A stretch of 64,000 bases of DNA from Prunus persica (GCF_000346465.2 NC_034015.1:17221510-17285509); one strand, 5' to 3'. Numbered from the stretch's first letter, positions 46,857 through 58,008 are shown. Numbers and translations: made by a program. The notes: generated by a model not told the origin, from the letters alone.

Positions 46857-49450
46857 GGCCAGCCCATGGCCTAAGCCCACGTGGCGAAGAGGCCTAAGCC
46901 CACGTGGGAAAGCGGTAAAGCCATACTGTTTTCTAAATGCAAAAAAAAAAAAAAACGTATGGCCGCACGACTATACTTTTTTTAAAATTCAAAAAAAAAA
47001 GGTATAGCCGTGCGGCTATACAATTATATATATATATAAATACAAAGGCCGGCCCATGGCCTAAGCCCACGTGGCGAAGAGGCCTAAGCCCACGTGGGAA
47101 AAAGGTAAAGCCATACTGTTTTTTAAATGCAAAAAAGAGGTATAGCCGAGCGGCTATACTCTTTTTTAAAATTCAAAAAAAAAAGGATAGCCGTGCGGCT
47201 ATACAATTATATATATATATATATACAAATATGAAGGCCGGCCCATGGCCTAAGCCCACGTGGCGATGAGGCCCAAGTCCACGTGGGAAAGAGGTAAAGC
47301 CATACTGTTTTCTAAATGCAAAAAAGGAGTATAGCCGTACGGCTATACTGTTTTTTAAAATTCAAAAAAAAAGTATAGCCTGGCGGCTATACAATTATAT
47401 ATATACATTTAAATATAAAGGCAGGCCCATGGCCCAAGCCCACGTGGCGAAGAGGCCTAAGCCCACGTGGGAAGGAGGTAAAGCTATACTGTTTTCTAAA
47501 TGCAAAAAAGGCGTATAGCCGCACGGCTAACGGTTTCTTAAAAGAGATATTTAGTGATATACCCATTTCTAGCACTAATATTATAAATAAACCCTACACA
47601 ATTGAATTCCTATAAACAAACCCAAAAAAGACCCAAAAAATGATAGCTGGCCTTATTGAATTTAATATTGATTATTAAATTACTTTGATGCCCTATTGAG
47701 TGCTTTGGGTATTTTTATGAGATTTTGGGGTTGGGCTTGTTTTAAGAAATTGATGGCAGTTTTGTAATTTATAAGAAGTTAAAAGCTTTTTTGTTATGTG
47801 GTAAATGGGCTTTGGGTGTGTTTCTAAAGTCCATTTTATATAGGATATTTTTATAATTTGGGCCCCTATATTGGGTATAATAGTGAATCTCCCTTCTTAA
47901 AATTCAAAAAAAAAGTATAGCCGTGCGGCTATACAATTATATATATATATATATATATATTTAAATATAAAGGCCGGCCCATGTCCTAAGCCCACGTGGG
48001 AAAGAGGTAAAGCCATACCGTTTTCTAAATGCAAAAAAGGAGTATCGCCGAACGGCTATACGGTTTTTTAAAATTCAAAAAAACAATATAGCCATGCGGC
48101 TATACAATTGTATATATATATTTAAATATAAAGGCCGGCCCATGGCCTAAGCCCACGTGGCGAAGAAGCCTAAGCCCACGTGGGAAAGAGGTAAAGCCAT
48201 ACTGTTTTCTAAATGCAAAAAAAAGAGTATAGCCGCACGGCTATACGGTTTCTTAAAATTCAAAAAAAAAAGTATAGCCGTGCGGCGATACAATTATATA
48301 TATATATATATATTTCAATATAAAGGCCGGCCCATGGCCTAAGCCCACGTGGCAAAGAAGCCTAAGCCCACGTGGGAAAGAGGTAAAGCTATACTGTTTT
48401 CTAAATGCAAAAAAAGAGTACAGCCGCTCGGCTATACTGTTTTTTAAAATTCAAAAAAAACGTATACCCTTACGGCTATACAATTATATATATATATATA
48501 AATAAATATAAAGGCCGGCCCATGGCCTAAGCCCACGTGGCAAAGAAGCCTAAGCCCACGTGGGAAAGAGGTAAAGCCATACTGTTTTCTCTGTTTTCTA
48601 AATGCAAAAAAGGCGTATAGCCGCACGGCTATACTGTTTTTTAAAATTCAAAAAGACAGTATGGCCGTGCGGCTATACAATTATATATATATATAAATAT
48701 AAAATCCGGCCCATGGCCTAAGCCCACGTGGCGAAGAGGCCTAAGCCCACGTGGGAAAGAGGCCTAAGCCATACTGTTTTCTAAATGCAAAAAAGGAGTA
48801 TAGCCGCACGGCTATATTGTTTTTTAACGTTCAAAAAAGGGTATAGCCGTGCGGCTATACAATTATATATATATATATATACATTTAAATATAAAGGCCG
48901 GCCCATGGCCTAAGCCCACGTGGCGAAGAGGCCTTTGCCCACGTGGGAAAGAGGTAAAGCCATACTGTTTTCTAAATGCAAAAAAGGAGTATAGCCTGTT
49001 TTTTAAAATTCAAAAACCAATATAGCCGTGCGGCTATACAATTATATATATATATATATATAAAGGCCGTCCCATGGCCTAAGCCCAGGTGGCAAAGAGG
49101 CCTAAGCCCACTTGGGAAAGAGGTAAAGCCATACTGTTTTCTAAATGCAAAAAAGGAGTATAGCCGCACGGCTATACTGTTTTTTAAAATTCAAAAAGAA
49201 AGTATAGCTGTCCGGCTATACAATTATATATATATATATATAAATATAAAGGCCGTCCCATGGCCTGAGCCCACGTGGCAAAGAGGCCTAAGCCCACGTG
49301 GGAAAGTGGTAAAGCCATACTGTTTTTCGAATGCAAAAAACCAGTATAGCCGCACGGCTATACGTTTTTTAAAATTCAAAAAAATAGTATATCCGGGCGG
49401 CTATACGCTTTTTAATTAAAAAAAATGCGTAGTATAGCCGCCCGGCTATG
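46857..49450. repeat. 12-copy ~189-bp tandem array with G-boxes and palindromes
   Basis: Monomers begin with GGCCGGCCCATGGCC near 46857, 47047, 47237, 47420, 47969, 48131, 48325, 48513, 48705, 48896, 49063 and 49250. The period is about 183-194 bases, two are shorter (about 162-167), and one is split by an insertion. Each full monomer has a direct sub-repeat (GCCTAAGCCCACGTGG twice), so two CACGTG cores. It then has GTATAGCCGCACGGCTATAC and, about 25 bases on, its reverse complement, each itself a 9-bp-arm palindrome, followed by a (TA)n tract. Because the usual unit is a multiple of three, long open frames appear by chance. These (46937-47269, 48976-49419) are not genes. Confidence 0.95.
47544..47893. 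mobile_element. 350-bp Mutator-like MITE with perfect 9-bp target duplication
   Basis: The element is flanked by TTCTTAAAA at 47535-47543 and again at 47894-47902. Its ends are inverted: GAGATATTTAGTGATATACCC on the left and GGGTATAATAGTGAATCTCCC on the right. The 9-bp duplication is the length made by Mutator-like transposases. No coding capacity. It splits one monomer of the satellite array, so it arrived after the array formed. Confidence 0.85.
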
Positions 49451-49742
49451 CTGTTTAAATACATTGTGTTTGAAAGGGTCTATCCCCTTTAATACAAAAT
49501 TAAAAACTAAAAAGGACCCCTCCTAGTAAATACAATATAAGCCAAATAAGCAAGAGCAAAAATCTTATATGACCATTTTGCCCATATTGCGAAAAGAAAA
49601 TTAACAAGTGACTTGTTGCCTAAGTTGAGAATTGCAAAATATAATTTGTCACTGCAAAGTTGTAAAAGCAAAAAGACCTGCTCGCACAAATACTACTAGA
49701 TCAGAAGAATCCGAAGAGGAAAAGGAAGAAGACAGTGGAACG

Positions 49743-49916
49743 ATGGCGAGGTACGACAGAGCCATAACGGTGTTTTCTCCTGATGGCCATCTCTTCCAAG
49801 TCGAATACGCGCTCGAAGCTGTGCGCAAGGGTAACGCCGCCGTCGGCGTACGTGGCACCGACACCATCGTTCTCGGAGTCGAAAAGAAGTCCACTGCCAA
49901 GCTCCAGGACTCCAGG

Positions 49917-49961
<45 letters not shown>

Positions 49962-51360
49962 CAATGATTTTCTGTGCTTTGATCTAACAGATTGAAAATG
50001 AGGTTGGGTTTAGGGTTAGGGTTTTTATATGACATCGATTTCTAATTTTGCTTTCGATTTCTTCAATCGGTTGATTGATGCATCTGCATTTGTAAAGAAA
50101 TTGAACTAAGGAAATGTAAGATGTTAATTGGGTCCTTGCTATTTTAAACAAACATTATGTTAATTTTACTTAGGAAATCCCAGTGTAAAAAAAAAGATAG
50201 CTTATTTATTCGTTTCTGATGTCTTGTATCGCCCTTTTATTCAGAATTTTGGTAATCAGACTTTGAAGTCCTAATCAAATGAAAACTATAATGAAAATGG
50301 GGAAGAATTTTTCAGAAGACTGTATTATTATTGTGCACTCTGCGTCCTCTAAGATATGAATTATGATAGGCCTTATATTTTTGTTACATTGGCCTTGAGA
50401 CGAGCGTATAATAACACTTTTCAAGTATTCCAAGCTTTTATATTTGACAGGACTCCCAACCACATATCAGTTACTCATTTAGGAATTAGGAAGCAATTCA
50501 AGTCCTAAATCAATAGCCTTTTAACTTTATAAGTTTTTCTTCTCCTTATATTTCATAATAGAATCTAGTGCTTCTCAGGGAACAGAAAGAGAGGTCCTGC
50601 TTTTGACTGTCTTCTAACCATTTTGTTGCTTCTGCTGTGCAGATCAGTGAGGAAGATCGTGAACCTGGATAATCACATTGCTCTAGCCTGTGCTGGGCTC
50701 AAAGCAGATGCTCGTGTTTTGATAAACAAGGCTAGGATTGAATGTCAAAGCCACAGGCTTACTGTTGAGGATCCAGTAACAGTTGAGTATATAACGCGTT
50801 ACATTGCTGGTCTTCAGCAAAAGTACACACAAAGTGGTGGTGTGAGACCATTTGGTCTTTCAACTTTGATTGTTGGGTTTGATCCATACACGGGTTCACC
50901 ATCACTATACCAGACAGATCCTTCTGGGACTTTTTCAGCATGGAAAGCTAATGCAACTGGAAGAAACTCCAATTCGATAAGGGAATTTCTGGAGAAGAAC
51001 TTCAAAGAAACTTCTGGGCAAGAAACCATAAAGCTTGCAATCCGTGCTTTGCTTGAGGTATGTTGTTTGTGCGTGTGAGTTTAGATGTTTTGCTTGAGGC
51101 CTTAGCATCTAATTTGTTCTTGTGTTATTGTATGCTGAACATTTACATATTGTTCTTTAGAAGCCAAACTTTCAAATTGTGTAAAATTTCATTTGTAGGT
51201 TGTTGAAAGTGGGGGAAAAAACATAGAAGTGGCTGTGATGACTAAGGATCATGGTCTGCGGCAACTTGAAGAAGCTGAAATTGATGCTATTGTTGCTGAG
51301 ATAGAAGCAGAGAAAGCGGCTGCTGAGGCGGCAAAGAAGGGCCCTCCTAGGGAAACATGA
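49743..51360 (+). CDS. PAD1: 20S proteasome alpha subunit PAD (alpha type-7)
   Basis: Three exons join in frame: 49743-49915, 50643-51057, 51199-51360, giving 249 residues. The N-terminus [20 protein letters not shown] has the alpha-subunit signature ([20 protein letters not shown]) that forms the gate of the outer 20S ring. [16 protein letters not shown] and [16 protein letters not shown] are conserved core motifs, and the C-terminus is an Ala/Glu/Lys helix ([15 protein letters not shown]). Alpha subunits are non-catalytic ring components that dock regulators. The first intron begins with the weak donor CAG|GTCCAT, and a (TC)n run starts at its sixth base (about 49920-49958). The 5' end lies about 290 bases from the satellite array. 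Confidence 0.97.
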
Positions 51361-52182
51361 TCTTGTATCATCCTATTTTCATTTTGCAAGTTTATTTTAC
51401 TAGCTCTGGTTGATGTCCTCCGCCTTGCTGTTCTTTTGGAGTTGTACTTTGCACTTGCTGTGGCTTAAACTGATCACTGTCATCAGCACTTAGTATTCTC
51501 ATGAGCTTCAAAACTGCTAGTTATTACTGCTAATATTTTCAAATGGATTGGGATTTGCTTAATTAAGTTTTAATTGAGACTGGTAGCGTCATTGTCTTTT
51601 AATTTGTGATGATTAATTTGGTGATTTTATGAAGATTCAACAGTCCAGTTTATTCTACCATTTGCTACACCCAACTTAATTTGGGTGTCCTCCAAATCTG
51701 GCAGCTTTCCTCCCATTAATGGCTTAAAACTTACTTGGAGGAAATGGTTCTGTAAAGAGTGACCGGATCCAGATTTGATCTTGTTTATAGTGCCTTATTC
51801 TCCAAGTTGGTAAATCCTATTTTCACCTTTGCGTTTGATCCCTCTTTATAAGACCAAAATTTACAACTTACCCGCTATAAATGCAGAAAAACAAACTTAC
51901 AAACTTAATTATAATGGGGATAGCAATGTTTTGTTCTCTCTGACTAATAACATAATGACACGTGAAAAAATTATCTTATATGTCATTGCATTATTGGTCG
52001 AAATAGTAAAAATTATTATCCCCTTGGATGAAAGTCTTTCTATTAATGGTTTCCAACCTCAGATCAGGCCGAAAACATTTACTAGGTTTAGTTTTAGTTG
52101 ACCCGCGAACTTAGGGCCTACAAGTACTCAACAATATAATATAACAAAAGCCAAATAAGAAAATTTACTCAAAAACACAAAT
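51361..52182. other. Spacer after PAD
   Basis: The spacer holds the PAD 3' UTR and A+T-rich DNA. No gene or clear repeat was seen. Confidence 0.45.
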
Positions 52183-52256
52183 TGGCCCATGCAGGTCTCG
52201 AACCTGCGACCTTCGCGTTATTAGCACGACGCTCTAACCAGCTGAGCTAATAGGCC
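52183..52256 (-). tRNA. tRNA-Ile (anticodon AAU)
   Basis: Read on the minus strand, the 74-base sequence folds as a cloverleaf. The acceptor is GGCCTAT paired with ATGGGCC, with discriminator A. The D-arm is GCTCAGCTGGTTAGAGC, the anticodon stem-loop TCGTG-CTAATAA-CGCGA (anticodon AAT in DNA, AAU/IAU in RNA), and the T-arm GCAGGTTCGAGACCTGC. There is no intron. A T-run (GTTTTTG) about 10 bases beyond the 3' end, on the tRNA strand, would terminate Pol III. Confidence 0.97.
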
Positions 52257-53141
52257 GATTTGCTCTTTCGTTCGTTACTTTTTTATTTCAATCGTATTTT
52301 ATTTATCTAACTCTTTCAATCGTATTTTATTTATCTAACTCTGTTCATGCCTTTTGGTGGCGGTTCTTCCTACTTCTCCTCTCTTCTCTTCCCCGATATT
52401 GGAAAAAAAAAACATAGACGCAGAGTTTCCGCCATGAAAGAAGATTACGAGGTACAGTTTTCAAAACTTGAACTTCAATTCTTTTCTTTTATTCCATCAT
52501 TTAGAATAAATTAAATTTCGTTTCAATTCTGATACCATCGACATCTGCACCGTCTCTAAACCAGAACCAAAACCAAAACACGACCTTCATCTGTTCTCTC
52601 TTTGGCTAACCCTCGAAACAACACCCAAATCCAACCACAACCACCTCATCAAAATTTCGATTTTTCGCAAGTTTACATGTTCTTAATCTATTTAGTTTTT
52701 GTTTTACGTTGGCTATTGGAAATTTTATGGATTGTAGGCGTGGTTGGTGTCAGATTTTGAATCATGGCGACCTTTGTGTAGTGAAAACTTGTAGCTGGAT
52801 TTCAGAAATTGAAAGTTTTGGTGTGTTTGTTTAGAGGGTCAATCAATTTTATGAACTCTGTGGTAGAATTTGCGTATTGGAAGATTAAGAATTGGGGATG
52901 TCCCCAATTGGAATTTTCTGGGCACATAAATCTTAGAAATTCATGTTCCAGTGATCTGTGGATTTTGGACGATAAATCACGTTTGCATATGTTATGTTCT
53001 GTAAAAAGCAAAAAAATAAACTAATGCATGATTGAATTGTTTTGGGTGACAATTGTAGAAAGCAAACGGCAAAACGAAAATAGGAAGTGATAGTTTTTCC
53101 TTGCTTTGTCAGTCTAGTGTTACCTTGTGCCCCTTGCTCCA
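52257..53141 (+). promoter_or_regulatory. Leader region of the small unknown gene
   Basis: An ATG at 52434 opens MKEDYE and stops being coding at a GT donor-like GAG|GTACAG. It may be a short first exon or part of a 5' UTR. The main frame has a TAG in frame just upstream of the ATG at 53142, so coding must start there or upstream sequence must splice in differently. A likely UTR acceptor (TTTGTCAG) lies at about 53112. Confidence 0.4.
52286..52341. repeat. 28-bp tandem duplication
   Basis: TTTCAATCGTATTTTATTT and the following TATCTAACTC occur twice in direct tandem, just upstream of the tRNA gene on its own strand. Confidence 0.9.
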
Positions 53142-53910
53142 ATGGGGAGTGATGGTACACCATTATCATTATGCACAGATAAAGTGAATGGCAGAAGAAA
53201 TTTGTTGAGGTTAACATCAGATTATGCTTATGATCGTGTTTTGGAGCTCCATGAACAGGTGTTTTGTTCTATGATACGTTTCACTTCTCGTTGGTTTTGC
53301 GGATAGAGATCTAAATTAGGTGACTGAACCCTTGGTGCCTTCTCAAGTTCATATGACTTAAATCATTTGTGTTGTGTGCTTCAGGCGGATAGAGGTTTAT
53401 TTAGTACTTAAATTTCTTTCGTTTATGTTTTGGATCAGCTGGTGCTTGGTGTTGCAAGTTTGATGAGATGCTTCTTAATTGCCGAAACGACTTTAATTTG
53501 TTTTTTTCTGGCTTTATTTATATATAGATTGATGAGAAAAAGCAAGCTGCTGCTGATGTATTGTTTAACTATTCAAAATTTGTGATGGCGTGCATTGGAA
53601 ATCAAGTTCGACCTTGTGACTTGAGGTTGCATCTAATGAAGGTAATCAGGAATTGATTGTTTTATATTGTTCTATCTGATGAGAGAATAGATGTAGCCTG
53701 TAGGATTCTTGCCTTATGTATAGACATGTTAACTTATATTTGCCTCTGGTGATTACTCCTTTCATTCTTCAGGAGATTTCAGGTATACCAACTTCTCTGA
53801 AGAAAGATTCAGCCCAGAGAGCAGCTTCTCCTGATGCAATGGGCGAATCATCAAGCTCGGGTACAGCTAGACTTGATAAAACAGACAGTTTTCGGGATCG
53901 GGCGCTATAG
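53142..53910 (+). CDS. Small conserved-looking protein of unknown function
   Basis: Three exons join in frame: 53142-53258, 53528-53641, 53773-53910, giving 122 residues. The start MGSDGTPLSLCTDKVNGRRN is preceded by an in-frame TAG. The N-terminal two-thirds looks like a compact helical domain (TSDYAYDRVLELHEQIDEKK, then VLFNYSKFVMACIGNQVRPC), and the C-terminal third is a Ser-rich disordered tail (SPDAMGESSSSG). There is no signal peptide or membrane segment. Clean splice sites and sustained frame support a real gene. I do not recognise a named family or function. The CxxxxC pair and DYxYDRV are the parts to search with. Confidence 0.7.
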
Positions 53911-54257
53911 TTTGAAGTAGTGGCAGTTATTTATTTGATATTCAAGGCTATCTGTCTTGTATGGCTCCCTCGCCTCACCCTGGTTTCCCATTCCCTTTAT
54001 GTATGTAATGTTCTCATTTTACTTTGTGATATAGCAGAATTTTACCTATACTTGTGATCATAACTTGGGGTAGATCTTGCTTCTCTCTTTCTCTGTTCGC
54101 TAATGTTGTTGTCTCTATGATTACTTGAATTTTTGGACACAAATTTATGCGTTAGTTTGGTGAAAATTGGTCGGGCAAAGGTCTGGGGCAACTCAGACAA
54201 CCCATCTATCGGACCAATATTATGGCCCATCACCTTAGTGTGATTTTTTGTGTGGGC
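53911..54257. other. Short spacer before the foldback element
   Basis: The spacer holds the 3' UTR of the small gene. No other feature was seen. Confidence 0.45.
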
Positions 54258-55040
54258 CCATTATGCACAGTTTGTTAATCCAAATTATAGTCTCGTTCAT
54301 CTAAATTACCTAAAAATGAGTCCTGTGAGGTTCCTCATAAATACCGGTCATTGGATTAATCCGATGACGCATATAATTAGTAGTTTATTCTAACCCAATA
54401 AATAAAATAAAAATCAGGATAAACGTTCAATTTGTCTTCCACCCCAGCCATCTTCTTCCCTCATCCCTTCTCTCGCTCTTCCTCTCAGCATCTTCATTCC
54501 CTTTCTATCTAACCCAGGGATACACATTCATTTGTCTTCATTCATCCCAACTATCTTCTCATTATCCCCTCTCTCTCTCTTTCTCTCTCTCTCTTCCTTG
54601 TGTCGTTCTAAGTTTAGGAAAGAAGAAGAAATTCATACAAGCGATTCCCTGGCGGCTTTTCATTCCATTGACAACGAAAATATCTTCGTGAGTCAGATTA
54701 TTAAATTCAATAAATTTCTTAAATATTTTGCAAATAAATATGATGGCCTCAAGTCCAAAGATGGATCATGGATGTATGGCATTAACATGTCATAAATGCA
54801 CCAAGAAGGGAGAACATGCCTGGGTTTGAACGTGTAACCCTAATTTTTATTTATTTATTGGGTTAGACTAATTAAAATAAATAATTAAAAGAGTTTGGGT
54901 AAGGTAAGGAGCACGAGTGAGCGTTTAAATTACTATATCACATGTGTCATTGGATTAATCCAATGGCATGTATTAAAGAGGCCCTCACAAGACTTCATGT
55001 TTAGGTTTTTAGGTGAGCGGGACTGTTACACTGCATAATC
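54258..55040. mobile_element. Foldback/TIR element with ~130-170-bp inverted arms
   Basis: The left arm (CATTATGCA, AAATGAGTCCTGTGAGG, GTCATTGGATTAATCC, AACCCAATAAATAAA) recurs inverted on the right (TTTATTTATTGGGTT, GTCATTGGATTAATCCAATG, CCCTCACAAGACTTCATG, CTGCATAAT). The arms are about 75-80 percent identical, so the element is older than element B. The interior is CT-rich, with no transposase. The exact ends and a target duplication are not clear. Confidence 0.65.
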
Positions 55041-55480
55041 AAATAAGAATATACTCAATTAATGATCTACAAAAGCACTAAGTGATAATCGGTTAGCGAC
55101 ATAATACGACACTAATAACTCAATTGAACTTATTAAATTACTAATGAGTTAGTGCTTGAGCATTATTAATACAACTTAACATCTTTATAACATAATATAT
55201 CTATTGTCGAAGCATATAACACTTCCTTGTATAAGAAATGAAATTTTAACTTAATATTTCTCCATCCATATAATTGGACGTTTATATCTCCTTGGTCATT
55301 TTGAACCTAGGGTAGAATTTAATTTGAAAATAATCACCTATGTTCTTGAATTTGAATATGTAATTAAAAGGGGATATTCGTTCAAAATTGTCAATAAATT
55401 TTTTTATGTAAATCTTGTATGTATGGCATGTAGCATCGAATATAGAAAATGGAAATTAATAATAATTAGCAAAACTTGGA
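55041..55480. other. Spacer upstream of the POLLENLESS3-like gene
   Basis: A+T-rich DNA with no recognised feature before the MSA cluster. Confidence 0.4.
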
Positions 55481-55575
55481 CAACGGCGCAGATACGCGCA
55501 TACTCCATTTTCCGCCACAATATAGAAAAACACCCGCAACGGCTAGTTTGTCGAACGGTAACACCCCAACGGTCA
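55481..55575 (+). promoter_or_regulatory. Cluster of four MSA-like AACGG cores
   Basis: CAACGGC (55481), GCAACGGC (55536), CGAACGGTA (55552) and CCAACGGTCA (55565) lie in one orientation within 95 bases, about 215-305 bases before the ATG. AACGG is the core of the mitosis-specific activator element bound by three-repeat MYB (MYB3R) factors at G2/M genes. Clustering makes chance less likely; activity is inferred. Confidence 0.65.
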
Positions 55576-55787
55576 AAAAAATTCAAATCTCTATAATTTC
55601 TCATATTACCCCCCACGAAACCACACCGTTTCTTTCATTCTCTCTGCCCCTCTCTCTCACCCTCCTTCCCCATTCTTCTTCTCTCCTCTGAGACTTCTCT
55701 TCTTCATCTAAAAAGCCTTCCGTATATCTTCTTCATCTTTAGATCTCACTTCTGCTATAAGATTATATATATCATTCAAATTCAAAG

Positions 55788-57559
55788 ATGTTGCAAGATA
55801 TGTGGAATGCTCCGCCTGGTTTCAGACCCACCAAGTCTGCCCCTTCCTCACCAGCCAAGCCTCTTGGAGTTTCGAGGACCCGGTCAGAGTCGTTTCATGT
55901 GACTCACAAAGTCCCAGTAGGCGACACTCCTTATGTTAGAGCCAAGAATGTTCAGGTAAATCTTCTGGGTTCTTTTTAAAATTTGGATCAGAAATCTGGA
56001 AATTGTTATTTTTTCTTGTTTTGGTTCATGTTCTAATTGATGGGTGCTTTTTGTTTTCCAATAGCTGGTGGATAAGGATCCAGAAAAGGCGATCCCACTA
56101 TTTTGGGCTGCCATTAATTCTGGGGACAGAGTGGACAGTGCTTTGAAAGACATGGCTATTGTGATGAAGCAACAGAACCGGGCTGAAGAAGCCATTGAAG
56201 CCATCAAGTCACTGAGACACCGGTGTTCGGATCAAGCCCAAGAATCTCTTGACAACATTCTTTTAGATCTTTACAAGGTATGAAAACCCCCCAAAATATT
56301 CGTAAATTCTAATTATAATATGAGACTTACAAGCAGTTACTGAAAATTTGGACGAAATTTTTTTTTCTGTAGAGATGTGGGAGATTGGATGACCAAATAG
56401 CACTTTTGAGGCACAAGTTGTACTTGATTCAGCAAGGGATGGCCTTCAATGGAAAGCGCACCAAAACTGCCAGATCTCAGGGGAAGAAATTTCAAGTCTC
56501 TGTGGAACAAGAAGCCACCAGATTACTGGTAAGATTTCGATATGCAAACGAAAACCAAAAATTTGTTATTTCACTTCAAAATTAGTGACAACAGTGAGAC
56601 TAATTCTGTGTTTGTATTTTCAGGGGAACTTGGGGTGGGCTTTAATGCAGCAGAACAACTACATTGAAGCTGAAGATGCTTATAGGCGTGCTCTAACAAT
56701 TGCACCAGATAATAACAAGATGTGCAACCTTGGGATTTGTCTAATGAAGCAAGGAAGAATTTCTGAGGCTAAAGAAAATCTTCGCCGTGTTAAACCCGCA
56801 GTTGCAGATGGTCCAAGAGGAACGGATTCCCATCTCAAAGCCTACGAAAGGGCTCAGCAGATGCTCAAGGATCTTGAGTCTGAGATGATGAACAAGGGCG
56901 GGGACCGGGTTGAGCAGAGCAGGCTTTTCGACGCCTTCCTTGGGTCTTCATCGATTTGGCAGCCTCAGCCTTGCAGAGACCACCACCACAGCAGCTTGCC
57001 AGTAACAACAGATTCTGTCAAAACTCACCAAGATGAGTTTCCTGATGAGAATATCAATTCAAACATAAACGTATTCACAAACCAGATGGGGCTTCCTCAG
57101 CATAAAAGTATAAAGCAAGTTCCTCAAGCCCCTCCTCCTCCTTTTGGAAACTCACTAAATGTTGCTGCACAGCCTTACTACGCAAAGTTCATGCCAGCCC
57201 CAACTAGCAATCAAATTGCTGAGACCCTTAAGAGAACAAGGTCTGGAAATGCTGCCAACTCAATGAGAGTGACCGATGCGGCTGAGATCACAAAGCCTAC
57301 TGTGGAATTGGGTGTACCAGAGAACAAGACCAGAAGAAGGCTCTCTCTTACATCTGAAGAAACAGGGGACGAGTTAACAAATTTGTTGCCCGACAACAAG
57401 GACTTTGAAGAGGCTATCATCTCTGCGGTTATTGACCCAACTAATGAAACTGGGAAGGTGACTGGTACCAGCAACAGTTCCGGGATCTTTCCGAAGAAGA
57501 TTGAAAAGAGGCTGAGGGTTTTTCAAGATATTACTCTCTCTTTGAGTCCAAGGGCCTGA
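55788..57559 (+). CDS. POLLENLESS3/MS5-family TPR protein (TDM1-like)
   Basis: Four exons join in frame: 55788-55955, 56065-56277, 56373-56528, 56624-57559, giving 490 residues. A short basic N-terminus (MLQDMWNAPPGFRPTKSAPS) leads to tetratricopeptide repeats: DPEKAIPLFWAAINSGD, QNRAEEAIEAIKSLR, GRLDDQIALLRHKLYLIQQG and NYIEAEDAYRRALTIAPDN. A long disordered C-terminal region follows, ending RRLRVFQDITLSLSPRA. This is the plant MS5/POLLENLESS 3/TDM family. The founding member ends meiosis after the second division, and the -like members are tied to the cell cycle, which fits the MSA motifs upstream. The sequence resembles POLLENLESS 3-LIKE 2 more than the meiotic founder, but paralogue assignment needs a tree. 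Confidence 0.92.
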
Positions 57560-58008
57560 ACTAATTTAATCTAATTAGTCTTCTATATTAATCATTTACC
57601 TTTAAACTCATTTAATTTGAAGAATTGCATAGTTTTTTTAGGCTGGAGATGAACTTGTTCTCCTTTCTTTATCTTATCTTCTGGGAGAGAATAGAGTATG
57701 TAGTTGAAGTTGTACGGGTAGAGTTATTCTATGTATGCCTTGCAAATTGTAAACAGGGCCAATCTTTAACAGAACAATAATAATAAAGGCTCTTTTTCTA
57801 CAACTCTCAATACTGTGAAGTGTGAAATCATTTTTGTTCTGGCTCGTTTAAAATCAACTGTCACACCATCATATTTATTCATGACAATTTACATAAAATC
57901 TGGACAACAATAAAATTTAAAAGAAAACATAAGGGTTTAAAGGAGGGATATTTTGGAAATATTGGTGATTGAGTTGTCTCAGGTTCCCAGTTAACTGTAG
58001 TTTCCACT
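57560..58008. other. Convergent 3' ends of TPR and APX genes
   Basis: The intergenic stretch is shared by two converging transcripts. AATAATAATAAAGG near 57775 is a likely polyadenylation signal for the plus-strand gene. Confidence 0.5.

Noticed and set aside
46937..47269. 110-codon open frame in the satellite array
   Set aside because: It is built entirely from tandem monomers whose period is a multiple of three; the composition is low complexity and no protein family is visible.
48976..49419. 147-codon open frame in the satellite array
   Set aside because: Same cause: repeat units staying in frame, not a gene.
46857..49450. CRISPR-like regular repeats
   Set aside because: Plant nuclear context; the units are contiguous monomers without unique spacers, so this is a satellite-type array.
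49649..50035. 128-codon minus-strand frame over PAD exon 1
   Set aside because: It runs through the (TC)n tract and is antisense to a highly conserved proteasome exon.
52434..52451. MKEDYE as the true start of the small unknown protein
   Set aside because: The main frame has an in-frame TAG directly before the ATG at 53142, so joining would need an unsupported splice; left as possible leader.
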